DNA of 14,598 nt from Bacteroidales bacterium UBA1797 (GCA_002319885.1 DCFT01000023.1:1-14598), one strand, 5' to 3'; shown: positions 1 through 7,243, counted from the first letter of the stretch. The notes: a model not told the origin generated them from the letters alone. Translations and numbers: made by a program.

Positions 1-1524
1 TACGAATTTGATTACAGGTTTTTCATGGAAAACCACGGAATAAAGTATTATGCATATACTGACAGCGGTGATATTATAACGCATATAGCACCTATTCATA
101 GAAAGCTGATTCACAGAGCTTTGATTGTCAGAATGAAAATCATCCGGATGTTCGAAGAAAGGGGAATTAAGGGAGAACAGCTTGCACTTGTAGCAGCTAT
201 CACACTGGGTCAGAAGAGTATGCTGGATCCTGAACAAAAACTAAATTTTATCAGGGCAGGAGTTATGCATATTATGGCAGTATCGGGCCTTCATGCTTTA
301 ATCCTTAGCCTGTTCGTTCTAAATCTTCTGTTTTTTATGAAAAGAAGATTCAATATTTTAAGAATAATAATTACACTTCTCGTCCTGTGGTCATTTGCAT
401 TTGTAACCGGATTAACTCCTTCGGTTGTAAGAGCCACACTGATGTTTACTTTTCTCCAGGCCGGAAAACTGATGAAGAGACCCGCGAACGGAATTAATTC
501 GGTGTTGGCATCAGCTTTTTTTCTTATTATTCTCAGACCATCGGTAATATTTGATGCAGGGTTTCTTCTTTCATATTCAGCAGTAATTTATATTATAAGC
601 TTTTATAATGACTTTTACCGGGTGATCCGGTTTAATAACCGCGTTTCAGACAAAATATGGCAAATGTCTGCTATAACAATTGTAGCTCAGGCAGGCACCC
701 TGCCATTGACTATCCTGCTTTTTAACAGATTCCCCATATATTTCATAATTGCAAATATTACAATTGTTCCACTGGCGAATTTATTGATTATCACAGCATG
801 TCTTATACCAATATTTTTTCATCTAAAATTTCTTTCGCAGTTTTTAGGTGTACTGCTTAACTATCTTACCAGCTTAACCGAGCAGCTGACTGCTTATACA
901 GCTTCACTTCCCTTTTCGACCATTGAAAATATTGGTTCAACAACAATTCAATGTATTCTTCTTACCTGTACAATTTTTCTTACTGCCTATTTCTTTTTAA
1001 AGAAGAGATCTATCCCTGTATTTTATCCTCTTCTCTTCTTAATCCTTTTTGTTACCGCGGGTGCAATTGTCGATTTTTCCTCAAAAACAACTAATGAGTT
1101 AATAGTTTACAATTCTCCTGGTTCAGCAGCTATCGGTATACGGACCGGCAAGATCCTTAATCTGTTTTCCGATACCGCAATTGTACTACCCGCGGTAAAA
1201 AGACACTGCGCTACACTTGGGCTAAAAATAAGATCTACGGTCTTACGAAATAATTTTTATTGTGTCAGGGCGAACGGGAAAAAGATCCTGATTACCAATT
1301 ATGCAGATAATGGCATCCTTCAGAAATTTGGCCCGGATATCCTTATTATTACAGGTTCAAGACCCAAAATTGATAGCGATATGAAATTCAGTTACCCACC
1401 AAAAGTTATTATTATTACTTCCAGGGCATCATCGGGTTTTCAAATTTCCGCACAGGCTCTGCTAAACGGCCAAAGCCTGATCCATTTCGTGAGAAGATCA
1501 GGTGCATTTATAAAGCCGATATGA
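1..1524 (+). CDS. comEC: ComEC/Rec2-family DNA uptake channel protein, 5' truncated by the window edge
   Basis: Inner-membrane channel that carries single-stranded DNA into the cytoplasm during natural transformation. The reading frame is open from base 1, eight codons upstream of the first ATG (position 25), so the gene begins outside the window; 507 codons are visible, against the roughly 650-750 residues usual for the phylum. The missing part would be the N-terminal membrane segments and most of the OB-fold region. The competence-domain signature HIMAVSGLH is at bases 268-294, followed by many hydrophobic helices up to about base 1080. The last 140 residues form a short soluble tail (starting LIVYNSPGSA) that aligns in position with the metallo-beta-lactamase-like domain but shows no HxHxDH metal motif. 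It is followed by trkA after an 84-bp gap that holds a candidate promoter, so it is probably not co-transcribed with it. Family assignment is firm; competence of this organism is inference. Confidence 0.93.
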   Translation, partial: YEFDYRFFMENHGIKYYAYTDSGDIITHIAPIHRKLIHRALIVRMKIIRMFEERGIKGEQLALVAAITLGQKSMLDPEQKLNFIRAGVMHIMAVSGLHALILSLFVLNLLFFMKRRFNILRIIITLLVLWSFAFVTGLTPSVVRATLMFTFLQAGKLMKRPANGINSVLASAFFLIILRPSVIFDAGFLLSYSAVIYIISFYNDFYRVIRFNNRVSDKIWQMSAITIVAQAGTLPLTILLFNRFPIYFIIANITIVPLANLLIITACLIPIFFHLKFLSQFLGVLLNYLTSLTEQLTAYTASLPFSTIENIGSTTIQCILLTCTIFLTAYFFLKKRSIPVFYPLLFLILFVTAGAIVDFSSKTTNELIVYNSPGSAAIGIRTGKILNLFSDTAIVLPAVKRHCATLGLKIRSTVLRNNFYCVRANGKKILITNYADNGILQKFGPDILIITGSRPKIDSDMKFSYPPKVIIITSRASSGFQISAQALLNGQSLIHFVRRSGAFIKPI

Positions 1525-1553
1525 CTGGTTAGTAAATAAAAGTCATAAAAAAC

Positions 1554-1584
1554 TTGAGGATTAAGGGATTTATCTCTTATTTTG
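1554..1584 (+). promoter_or_regulatory. Candidate promoter for trkA-trkH
   Basis: TTG (1554-1556), a 21-base spacer, then TATTTTG (1578-1584). This resembles the Bacteroidota pattern TTG/TTTG - 19 to 21 bases - TAnnTTTG but is one T short in the -7 element. It would start transcription near 1590 and give a leader of about 20 bases before the ATG at 1609. Confidence 0.4.
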
Positions 1585-1608
1585 TCATGTTTTTTCAAAT
1601 ATTTTTTA

Positions 1609-2949
1609 ATGAGAATTGTAATTGCAGGGGCAGGGGAAGTTGGGACACACCTGGCTAAGATGTTATCGAATGAAAATCATGAAATAATTCTTATCGACCC
1701 TGAAGAATCCCGTCTTAAACCTCTCGATAGCTCTCTCGATGTTCTTACACGGGAAGGTTCTGCTACTTCGGTGAAGGTCCTGGAGGATACTCTGCGCAAA
1801 AAAACTGATCTTTTTATTGCTGTAACCCATTCAGAAGATACCAACATTACCGCGGCTATCCTTGCTAAGAGATTTGGGGCTATAAAAACAATTGCGCGAA
1901 TTGATAATCTCGATTATCTTGAATCTTCAAACCTTGATTTTTTCAAATCTATTGGTGTAGACTCGCTTATTTATCCTGAGCTGATTGCTGCACGCGAGGT
2001 TCTCGGGCTTCTTCATGAAACAGGGTCAACAGAATTCATGGAATTTTCAGAGGGTAAACTGGCTATGTATGTACAGAAGCTTGAAGAGAACGCGCCTATA
2101 CTCAACAAAAGCCTTCAGGAAGTTGCTAATAGTCACATAACTGATAAATACAGGGCTGTAGCTATCAAAAGAAATGCAGTAACAATAATACCCCGGGGAA
2201 ATGAACATTTTCAGTTAGGTGATATGGTCTTCGTAATATCAACTCATGAAGGAATCGATGAAATGATGAGGACTTCGGGCAAGGAGAATTTTGAAGCTAA
2301 AAATATATTGATACTTGGAGGCAGCAGAATCGGGAAACACGTTGCAATATACCTTCAGAAGACCTGTGAAGTCAAACTTATAGATTCAAATATCAGAAAA
2401 TGTGAGGACCTGGCAGAAATACTGGATAACACACTGATAATCAATGGAGATGGAAGAAATGTTGATCTGCTCGAACAGGAAGGGATTACAAAAATGGACG
2501 CTTTTATAGCGGTAACAGGAAATTCAGAAACTAATATCCTATCGTGTCTTCTTGCAAAAAGACTGGGTGTAAAAAAGACAATAGCTGAAGTGGAAAACAT
2601 GGAATTCATAAATCTGGCTGAAAATACCGGAATCGACACTATTATCAATAAAAAAATATCAGCAGCTAGCAGGATTTTCAGACATACCACCAATCCTAAT
2701 GTGACACAGGTCAAATATATGACTGGTACTGATGCAGAGGTCATCGAATTTAATGTACCGGCAAACTCAAAAATTACAAAAGGTACTCTACGGAGTCTCG
2801 ATTTTCCAAAAGATGCCATAGTTGGAGGTGGTACCAGGGACGGAGAACCATTCATTGCAACGGGTGATACAATACTCAGAGCAAACGATAAAGTCGTCAT
2901 TTTTACCTTGCCTTCTGCATACGAGAAGCTTTCAAAATATTTTACCTGA
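1609..2949 (+). CDS. trkA: Trk system potassium uptake protein TrkA (double RCK)
   Basis: Cytoplasmic regulatory subunit that binds NAD(H) or other nucleotides and gates the TrkH potassium channel. The 446-residue protein has the expected duplicated layout: first Rossmann-type RCK_N domain (residues 1-120, GAGEVG at 7-12 and the acidic residue D30 closing the second strand), first RCK_C (about 140-220), second RCK_N (230-350, GGSRIG at 237-242, D259), and second RCK_C (about 365-446). The length equals the usual 445-460. An upstream in-frame TTG at 1582 would add nine residues (MSCFFKYFL) ahead of the dinucleotide fold, but the ATG at 1609 puts the first beta strand (MRIVIAGAGE) at the N-terminus as in homologues, and the TTG overlaps a likely promoter element; the ATG is therefore preferred. 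The trkH gene begins 6 bp after the stop, so the two are surely one operon. Confidence 0.96.
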   Translation: MRIVIAGAGEVGTHLAKMLSNENHEIILIDPEESRLKPLDSSLDVLTREGSATSVKVLEDTLRKKTDLFIAVTHSEDTNITAAILAKRFGAIKTIARIDNLDYLESSNLDFFKSIGVDSLIYPELIAAREVLGLLHETGSTEFMEFSEGKLAMYVQKLEENAPILNKSLQEVANSHITDKYRAVAIKRNAVTIIPRGNEHFQLGDMVFVISTHEGIDEMMRTSGKENFEAKNILILGGSRIGKHVAIYLQKTCEVKLIDSNIRKCEDLAEILDNTLIINGDGRNVDLLEQEGITKMDAFIAVTGNSETNILSCLLAKRLGVKKTIAEVENMEFINLAENTGIDTIINKKISAASRIFRHTTNPNVTQVKYMTGTDAEVIEFNVPANSKITKGTLRSLDFPKDAIVGGGTRDGEPFIATGDTILRANDKVVIFTLPSAYEKLSKYFT

Positions 2950-2955
2950 TTTCTT

Positions 2956-4404
2956 ATGATCAACTTCAGAATAATAGCAAGGGTTTTTAGCCTGCTACTC
3001 ATTATTGAAGGTTTATTTATGCTTGTCTCTGCCGGTATTTCGTTTTTGTACCATGAACATGCAGCAACATCTTTTTGTTATTCCGCTTTTATTACGATTG
3101 TTACAGGAGTATTAGTATACACCCCTTTCAGAAATGAAGAGAGAATTTTCGGAAATAAGGAAGGATACATTATTGTAACGGGTATCTGGCTTATTTTCAG
3201 CATATTTGGAACTTTACCATTTCTCATTAGCGGCTCAATATCAAGCTTTGGCGATGCCTTTTTCGAGTCCATGTCGGGATTTACAACTACAGGGGCTACA
3301 ATTCTTACAAATGTTGAATCAATGCCACACGGAATTCTATTCTGGAGGAGTCTGACCCAATGGATCGGAGGTATTGGAATAATATTCATATCGCTATCTG
3401 TCATTCCTGTTTTTAAATCATTTAACCTGCAGATTGCTGCCATTGAATTTTCAGGACAACAAACTGATAAAATTCATCCCAAATTTAAAGCTGCAGCAAA
3501 ACGTCTTATAGGGATTTATCTTCTATTAACTCTCATTGAAGTAATTTTACTTTCCCTTGGTGGCATGTCATATTTTGATGCGATATGCCATTCATTCTCG
3601 ACTCTGTCGACAGGTGGTTTTTCAACCCGGAATAATGGGATTGCATCATTTTCTACTCCCTACATAATGATTGTAGTTACGGCCTTCATGTTCATTGCAG
3701 GAACAAATATGACACTGATTTACTTTGGGCTTAAAGGAAATTTTAAAAAGATAACAGGCAACAATGAGTTTGTTTTTTATTCATTGATCAGTTTTATTTT
3801 TGTAGTACTGGTTTCGCTTATTCTATATTTTAAGATGGGTTTTACCTTTGGTAAAGCAATATTAGACGGTTCTTTTCACGTTATTTCAATAATAACCACC
3901 ACTGGTTTCTATACACAGGATCATAATTTGTGGGGAAGTATTATTCTAATTATCTTTTTCGTTCTTATGTTTACCGGAGGTACAACCGGATCAACGAGTG
4001 GAGGTATTAAAATAGTGAGGTTACTATTAATCACAAAAAACAGCCGGCAGGAACTTAAAAGACAGATTCATCCAAATGCAGTTATTCCTGTACGTCTTGA
4101 TAATAGACCGGTACCACAGAGTACAATATATAATCTACTGGTGTTCATGATATTATACGTTTTCATAATGTGCATTGGTACCTTTGTCATTTCGTTTATG
4201 GGTTATGACATGATTACTTCTTTCAGTACCTCAGCTTCAATGCTTGGTAACATTGGTCCTGCTCTCGGAACTTTTGGTCCGTTTACAAATTATTCTGCAC
4301 TGCCGATGGCAGGTAAATGGTTTCTGTCATTATTGATGTTATTGGGCCGGCTTGAATTACTTACTGTAATGATTCTGTTCAGCAGAAATTTCTATAGGAA
4401 CTAA
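2956..4404 (+). CDS. trkH: Trk-type potassium channel subunit TrkH
   Basis: Membrane channel subunit for potassium uptake, working as a dimer gated by the TrkA ring. The 482-residue protein has the usual TrkH length and the four pseudo-repeated membrane-pore-membrane units. The filter glycines are visible in each pore loop: TTGAT (111-115), STGGF (218-222), TTGFY (315-319) and LGNIG (430-434). The glycine-rich intramembrane loop GGTTGSTSGG lies at 341-350, followed by a basic residue R355 as in the channel gate of the family. The start ATG follows the trkA stop by 6 bp, and the N-terminal sequence is a membrane helix as expected. The gene ends 6 bp before the convergent stop codon of the next gene, leaving no room for an intergenic terminator. 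All key residues are present, so it is probably functional. Confidence 0.96.
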   Translation: MINFRIIARVFSLLLIIEGLFMLVSAGISFLYHEHAATSFCYSAFITIVTGVLVYTPFRNEERIFGNKEGYIIVTGIWLIFSIFGTLPFLISGSISSFGDAFFESMSGFTTTGATILTNVESMPHGILFWRSLTQWIGGIGIIFISLSVIPVFKSFNLQIAAIEFSGQQTDKIHPKFKAAAKRLIGIYLLLTLIEVILLSLGGMSYFDAICHSFSTLSTGGFSTRNNGIASFSTPYIMIVVTAFMFIAGTNMTLIYFGLKGNFKKITGNNEFVFYSLISFIFVVLVSLILYFKMGFTFGKAILDGSFHVISIITTTGFYTQDHNLWGSIILIIFFVLMFTGGTTGSTSGGIKIVRLLLITKNSRQELKRQIHPNAVIPVRLDNRPVPQSTIYNLLVFMILYVFIMCIGTFVISFMGYDMITSFSTSASMLGNIGPALGTFGPFTNYSALPMAGKWFLSLLMLLGRLELLTVMILFSRNFYRN

Positions 4405-4410
4405 TGAGTT

Positions 4411-5025
4411 TCATCTCTCAAGAACTCCTAAACCCTGTCTTAAAATTTCAATTTCGTCACCCGTACAATCGACAATTGTAGATGCCTCATTTTTGCCATA
4501 ACCACCGTCAACAATAACATCCGCAAACTCATTAAATTTCTCGTGAATCAGTTCAGGGTCGGTGGTATATTCTATTACTTCGTCCGGATCATGTATTGAA
4601 GTAGTTATTATTGGTCGTCCAAGTTCCTTAACCAGTTCCAGTACAATATTGTTGTCAGGGATTCTGATACCTACTGTCTTTTTTTTGTTCTTAAAAAGTT
4701 TTGGAATCTGATTGTTTGCCTGAACGATGAAAGTAAATGGTCCGGGCAGATTCCTCTTTAAAAGTTTGAATATGTTGTTGTCCCTTATTATTGTATATTC
4801 TGAAAGCTGACTCATATCATGAAATATAAGAGAGAGATCAGGATTCTTCGGGTTCAATTCCTTAAAACGGGCGATCTTTTCAATTGATTTGGTTGCCAGT
4901 ATATCACACCCCATTGCATATACTGTATCGGTGGGATAAATTATAATACCACCAACCTCAAGCAGGTCGACTATCTGCCTGATATGCTTTGGATTCGGGT
5001 TCTCGTTATAAATACGGATCAGCAT
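4411..5025 (-). CDS. Sua5/YciO/YrdC family protein, YciO type (often annotated threonylcarbamoyl-AMP synthase)
   Basis: The fold is that of enzymes making threonylcarbamoyl-AMP for the t6A tRNA modification. Seen in the 204 residues: YPTDTVYAMGC (30-40), LPGPFTFIV (93-101), GIRIPD (119-124), STIVD (182-186) and ILRQG (194-198), all core motifs of the family. The strand that carries TSAN in true TsaC/Sua5 proteins reads TTSIHD (141-146), so the Asn is lost, and the KxR element after the first helix is replaced by KELNPKNPDLSL. E. coli YciO shows the same differences, and this protein matches YciO in length and in the stretch HDMSQLSEY. Family knowledge: YciO proteins do not reliably replace TsaC, so a t6A role is uncertain, and a second Sua5/TsaC is probably elsewhere in the genome. 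The single ATG at 5025 has a TATATTTG promoter element 18 bp upstream. It converges on trkH. Confidence 0.87.
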   Translation of the reverse strand: MLIRIYNENPNPKHIRQIVDLLEVGGIIIYPTDTVYAMGCDILATKSIEKIARFKELNPKNPDLSLIFHDMSQLSEYTIIRDNNIFKLLKRNLPGPFTFIVQANNQIPKLFKNKKKTVGIRIPDNNIVLELVKELGRPIITTSIHDPDEVIEYTTDPELIHEKFNEFADVIVDGGYGKNEASTIVDCTGDEIEILRQGLGVLER

Positions 5026-5043
5026 GATATTCTAAAATTGCGA

Positions 5044-5074
5044 CAAATATAGATAAAAGTGCACAAAGTATAAA
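5044..5074 (-). promoter_or_regulatory. Candidate promoter for the YciO-type gene
   Basis: On the minus strand, TATATTTG (5051-5044) matches the Bacteroidota -7 consensus TAnnTTTG exactly. TTTA at 5074-5071 lies 19 bases upstream and could act as a weak -33 element; it falls inside the outer arm of the palindromic repeat at 5059-5137. The start of transcription would be near 5040, about 15 bases before the ATG at 5025. Confidence 0.6.
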
Positions 5075-5137
5075 GTGCCCAGAGTGCCTGGAGTATTTTT
5101 AACTCCAAGTACCTTAGGCACTCCATACTTTAAGTAC
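5059..5137. repeat. 79-bp imperfect palindromic repeat, copy 1
   Basis: Two 37-base arms (5059-5095 and 5101-5137) are inverted around a five-T loop and agree at about 26 of 37 positions, several mismatches being G.U-compatible. The arm unit reads roughly AAAGTATGGAGTGCC followed by TAAGGTACTTGGAGT. The same unit recurs at 14275-14380, so this is a dispersed repeat rather than a gene-specific hairpin. It fills the space between the YciO-type gene promoter and the end of the ffs RNA gene. No coding capacity. Confidence 0.8.
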
Positions 5138-5160
5138 AAAAAAAAAGGGTAAGCCCCTTA
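5138..5160 (-). terminator. Intrinsic terminator of ffs
   Basis: The 3' strand of the SRP RNA closing stem (GGGGCTTACCC on the minus strand) is directly followed by nine U residues (5146-5138). The terminal stem of the RNA thus doubles as the terminator hairpin, a usual arrangement for small SRP RNA genes. Confidence 0.75.
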
Positions 5161-5244
5161 TATCGCACCGCTACAACTGCCTACCCTTGCTACCTTCCGA
5201 TCCTGGGGGAGTTCAGCAGGAGCTGGTCGTATAAGACTTACCCC
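5147..5244 (-). ncRNA. ffs: Small signal recognition particle RNA (4.5S-type SRP RNA)
   Basis: RNA core of the signal recognition particle: it binds Ffh and FtsY and directs membrane and secreted proteins to the translocon. Read on the minus strand, the 98-base sequence folds as one long hairpin. The ends pair (GGGGTAAGTCTTAT with ATAAGGGGCTTACCC), and the apex carries the conserved domain IV: AGGATC, the GGAA tetraloop (5198-5195), GGTAGCA. The AGG/AGCA sides form the Ffh-binding internal loop. It lacks the Alu domain, as in other small bacterial SRP RNAs. A strong promoter ends four bases upstream and a U tract follows the last base, which fixes both ends to within a few bases. Confidence 0.93.
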
Positions 5245-5247
5245 GCG

Positions 5248-5278
5248 CAAAAATACAATTATTTAAGTAGCCTGCAAA
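5248..5278 (-). promoter_or_regulatory. Promoter of ffs
   Basis: On the minus strand TTTG (5278-5275), a 19-base spacer, then TATTTTTG (5255-5248). This is an exact match to the Bacteroidota primary sigma-factor pattern TTTG-N19-TAnnTTTG. Its 3' end is three bases from the first G of the SRP RNA, the expected distance to a transcription start, and it is the best-formed promoter in the window. Confidence 0.85.
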
Positions 5279-5534
5279 ATAATTATTCCTATTTACCAGC
5301 GATACCCATTTCTATTTTTAGATTATAACCCGATAATATTTATAACTTAAATTAAATCGCCTGAAAATCAATTTATTTACCCACATTCCAGCGGGAGTAA
5401 ATTGACTCTGACTTCGTCGAACTACTCCACTATCCGTTGTCAATTCTTCGCTTTCCGCAGGTTAGCAGACCGGGTTAAACGAAAAAAATCAATAAATCAC
5501 TTGTTAGATACCTGTTAGTCAGATATTTTTAGAT
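5279..5534. other. Intergenic region without a recognised gene
   Basis: No open frame or RNA family was recognised here on either strand. It is AT-rich except for a GC-richer island at about 5385-5482. The island contains small inverted repeats: GGAGTA (5394-5399) with TACTCC (5423-5428), and AATTGAC (5400-5406) with GTCAATT (5439-5445). These two stems interleave and cannot both form as one simple hairpin. A 15-base direct repeat, TATTTTTAGATTATA, occurs at 5313-5327 and again at 5524-5538, where it runs into the DUF4199 promoter. The island could be the remnant of a dispersed repeat or an unrecognised RNA; I cannot decide. Confidence 0.4.
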
Positions 5535-5542
5535 TATATTTG
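5535..5542 (+). promoter_or_regulatory. Promoter -7 element for the DUF4199-glycosyltransferase unit
   Basis: TATATTTG is an exact match to TAnnTTTG, 43 bp upstream of the DUF4199 start codon. No good TTTG is found 19-21 bases further upstream; the nearest candidate is TTAG at 5515-5518. The element overlaps the second copy of a 15-base direct repeat. Confidence 0.55.
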
Positions 5543-5585
5543 TTCTTAATCAATTAACCAATTTACGAAACAAACAATCTACATC

Positions 5586-6119
5586 ATGGAAGAAAAAGTT
5601 AACGTTTGGAAAGCTAACCTGACAAATGGAGTGATTTTAGCACTGGCAGGAATTGCGTTTACGCTGATACTGTATTTTCTTGACCTTACTCTCAACAAAA
5701 CAGCTGGATATATCAACATACCTATCCAATTAATCATTCTCTTTTTCCTTCTGAAATCCTATCGCGATAATTTCATGCATGGACAGATAACCTACGGGCA
5801 ATCTGTTAGCGCCGGGGTAGTCATTTTCTTATACTATGCAATAATTATGGCTATTTTCACTTACATTCTCTGGGCAATAATTGATCCGGGATTAGTGAAA
5901 AAATCAATGGCTATTTCAGAAGAAGCGATGGTAAAACGAGGAGTACCTCAGTCTGCAATTGATACAGGCATGGCCTTTACCGCAAAAATTATGAAACCGG
6001 GAATAATGGCTGTTATTTCAGTTTTTGGTTCTATGTTTTTTGGTGTAATTTATACCCTTATTGTAAGTATTTTTGTCAAAAAAGAAGGTAATCCTCTGGT
6101 AGACGCACCAGCAAACTAA
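5586..6119 (+). CDS. DUF4199 domain membrane protein
   Basis: A 177-residue integral membrane protein of a family found almost only in Bacteroidota and with no known function. Four hydrophobic segments are visible, at about residues 13-32, 43-58, 74-99 and 141-164. A 40-residue soluble loop between the last two contains the family-typical stretch SMAISEEAMVKRGVP (107-121). The motif MHGQITYGQSVSAGV at 64-78, before the third segment, is also characteristic. The start ATG follows a good -7 element, with no Shine-Dalgarno sequence, as is normal for the phylum. The next gene, a polyprenyl-phosphate glycosyltransferase, begins 16 bp downstream on the same strand. That suggests a membrane accessory role in lipid-linked sugar transfer, but this is inference from position only. 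Confidence 0.9.
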   Translation: MEEKVNVWKANLTNGVILALAGIAFTLILYFLDLTLNKTAGYINIPIQLIILFFLLKSYRDNFMHGQITYGQSVSAGVVIFLYYAIIMAIFTYILWAIIDPGLVKKSMAISEEAMVKRGVPQSAIDTGMAFTAKIMKPGIMAVISVFGSMFFGVIYTLIVSIFVKKEGNPLVDAPAN

Positions 6120-6135
6120 ACTGTATACTATTCTG

Positions 6136-7089
6136 ATGGATTTGTCGATTGTTATTCCTGTCTATAATGAAGAGGAATCAATTCAGGAATTAACTGAATG
6201 GATTGAAAAGGTTTGTACAGACAGCCGGCTCTCATATGAGATAATCTTTGTTGATGACGGAAGTTCAGATTCATCCTGGGATAAGATTATCACGGCAGCT
6301 GAAAAGAATAAATTCGTGAAAGGTTGCCGCTTCAGGAGGAATTATGGTAAGGCTGCTGCACTCTATACAGGTTTTGAGGAGGCTGCCGGGAATGTGGTTA
6401 TTACCATGGATTCTGATCTTCAGGATATTCCTGACGAAATACCTGAACTTTATAAGATGATCATGAATGATGGTTACGATCTTGTATCGGGATGGAAAAA
6501 GAAAAGACATGACCCATTTGTAAAACGAATCACGAGCAAATTTTATAACAGAACAGCCAGATGGTCGTCGGGTATAAAACTTCATGATTTTAACTGCGGA
6601 CTAAAAGCATACCGTTTGGAAGTGGTTAAAAGTATTGAAGTATTCGGAGAGATGCACAGATATATCCCGATGCTGGCTAAAGAGGCAGGATTCAAAAAGA
6701 TTGGAGAGAAAGTTGTTGAACACCGCGCCAGGAAATATGGGGTCACTAAGTATGGCCTTGACAGATTCATTAAAGGATATCTCGATCTTTTAACCATAGG
6801 TTTCATAACCCGTTTTGGTAAAAACCCTATGCATCTGTTTGGCACTATTGGTACCTTTATGTTCCTTATTGGTTTTACCATGGCCGGCTACCTGGGTATC
6901 AGAAAATTGGTTTTCGTTACAAATCACCTCAGAGCACCACTGGTTACTAACAGCCCTTTCTTTTTCATCGCGTTAACAGTAATGATAATAGGATCCTTTC
7001 TTTTTCTTACGGGTTTCCTGGGAGAACTATTAAACAGAAACTCTTCTGAGCGTAATAGCTACCTGATAAAAGACAGGGTGAATATCTGA
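6136..7089 (+). CDS. Family 2 glycosyltransferase, polyprenyl-phosphate sugar transferase (GtrB/DPM1-like)
   Basis: Probably moves a sugar from a nucleotide donor to a polyprenyl-phosphate carrier on the inner face of the cytoplasmic membrane. The 317-residue protein has the GT-A fold motifs IVIPVYNEEESI (5-16), VDDGSSDSS (39-47) and the metal-binding MDSDLQD (91-97), followed by HDFNCGLKAYR (150-160) and the basic EHRARKYGVTKYG (195-207), typical of dolichyl-phosphate-mannose synthase-like enzymes. Two membrane helices close the protein (about 232-254 and 274-298), as in GtrB and ArnC. The length fits these families. It is probably co-transcribed with the DUF4199 gene (16-bp gap). The sugar cannot be read from the sequence. 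Candidate uses of the product are glycan or lipid A decoration or protein O-glycosylation. Confidence 0.92.
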   Translation: MDLSIVIPVYNEEESIQELTEWIEKVCTDSRLSYEIIFVDDGSSDSSWDKIITAAEKNKFVKGCRFRRNYGKAAALYTGFEEAAGNVVITMDSDLQDIPDEIPELYKMIMNDGYDLVSGWKKKRHDPFVKRITSKFYNRTARWSSGIKLHDFNCGLKAYRLEVVKSIEVFGEMHRYIPMLAKEAGFKKIGEKVVEHRARKYGVTKYGLDRFIKGYLDLLTIGFITRFGKNPMHLFGTIGTFMFLIGFTMAGYLGIRKLVFVTNHLRAPLVTNSPFFFIALTVMIIGSFLFLTGFLGELLNRNSSERNSYLIKDRVNI

Positions 7090-7145
7090 AGGCTACTGGC
7101 CCGCTAGCAGTGTCTTCCTTAAATGATAATTCTGCGTTGGATTAT

Positions 7146-7243
7146 AAAACCCCTCTCCCGCTTATCGGCATCTCTCCCAATGGGGTTCGTCTTGGGATTA
7201 AAACCCCTCTGTCAGCTCCGCTGACATCTCCCCCAAGGGGAGA
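7146..7243. repeat. Two related copies of a CCCCTCT...GGGGAGA palindromic repeat
   Basis: Copy B (7198-7243) holds two perfect short hairpins: TGTCAGC (7210-7216) with GCTGACA (7220-7226), and TCTCCCC (7227-7233) with GGGGAGA (7237-7243). Copy A (7146-7188) starts with the same AAACCCCTCT and keeps CATCTC and CCCAATGGGG, but its inner stem has decayed. The repeat lies between two converging genes (GT2 and GT4) and could end transcription from both sides. This kind of CCCCTCTGTCAGC...GGGGAGA element is known to me as a dispersed intergenic repeat in several bacterial phyla. No coding capacity. Confidence 0.75.

Noticed and set aside
1582..1608. Upstream TTG start for trkA
   Set aside because: It would add nine residues before the first strand of the Rossmann fold and overlaps the likely -7 promoter element.
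2355..3002. 215-codon open frame on the minus strand
   Set aside because: It lies entirely against trkA and the start of trkH, whose motifs are intact; its translation is low-complexity Ser/Ile/Phe-rich and matches no family.
5279..5534. Possible tRNA or riboswitch in the spacer
   Set aside because: No cloverleaf, acceptor/TPsiC pattern or known riboswitch core could be found on either strand.
7146..7243. Possible CRISPR-like array
   Set aside because: Only two diverged copies, each palindromic through its length, with no regular spacers and no cas genes nearby.
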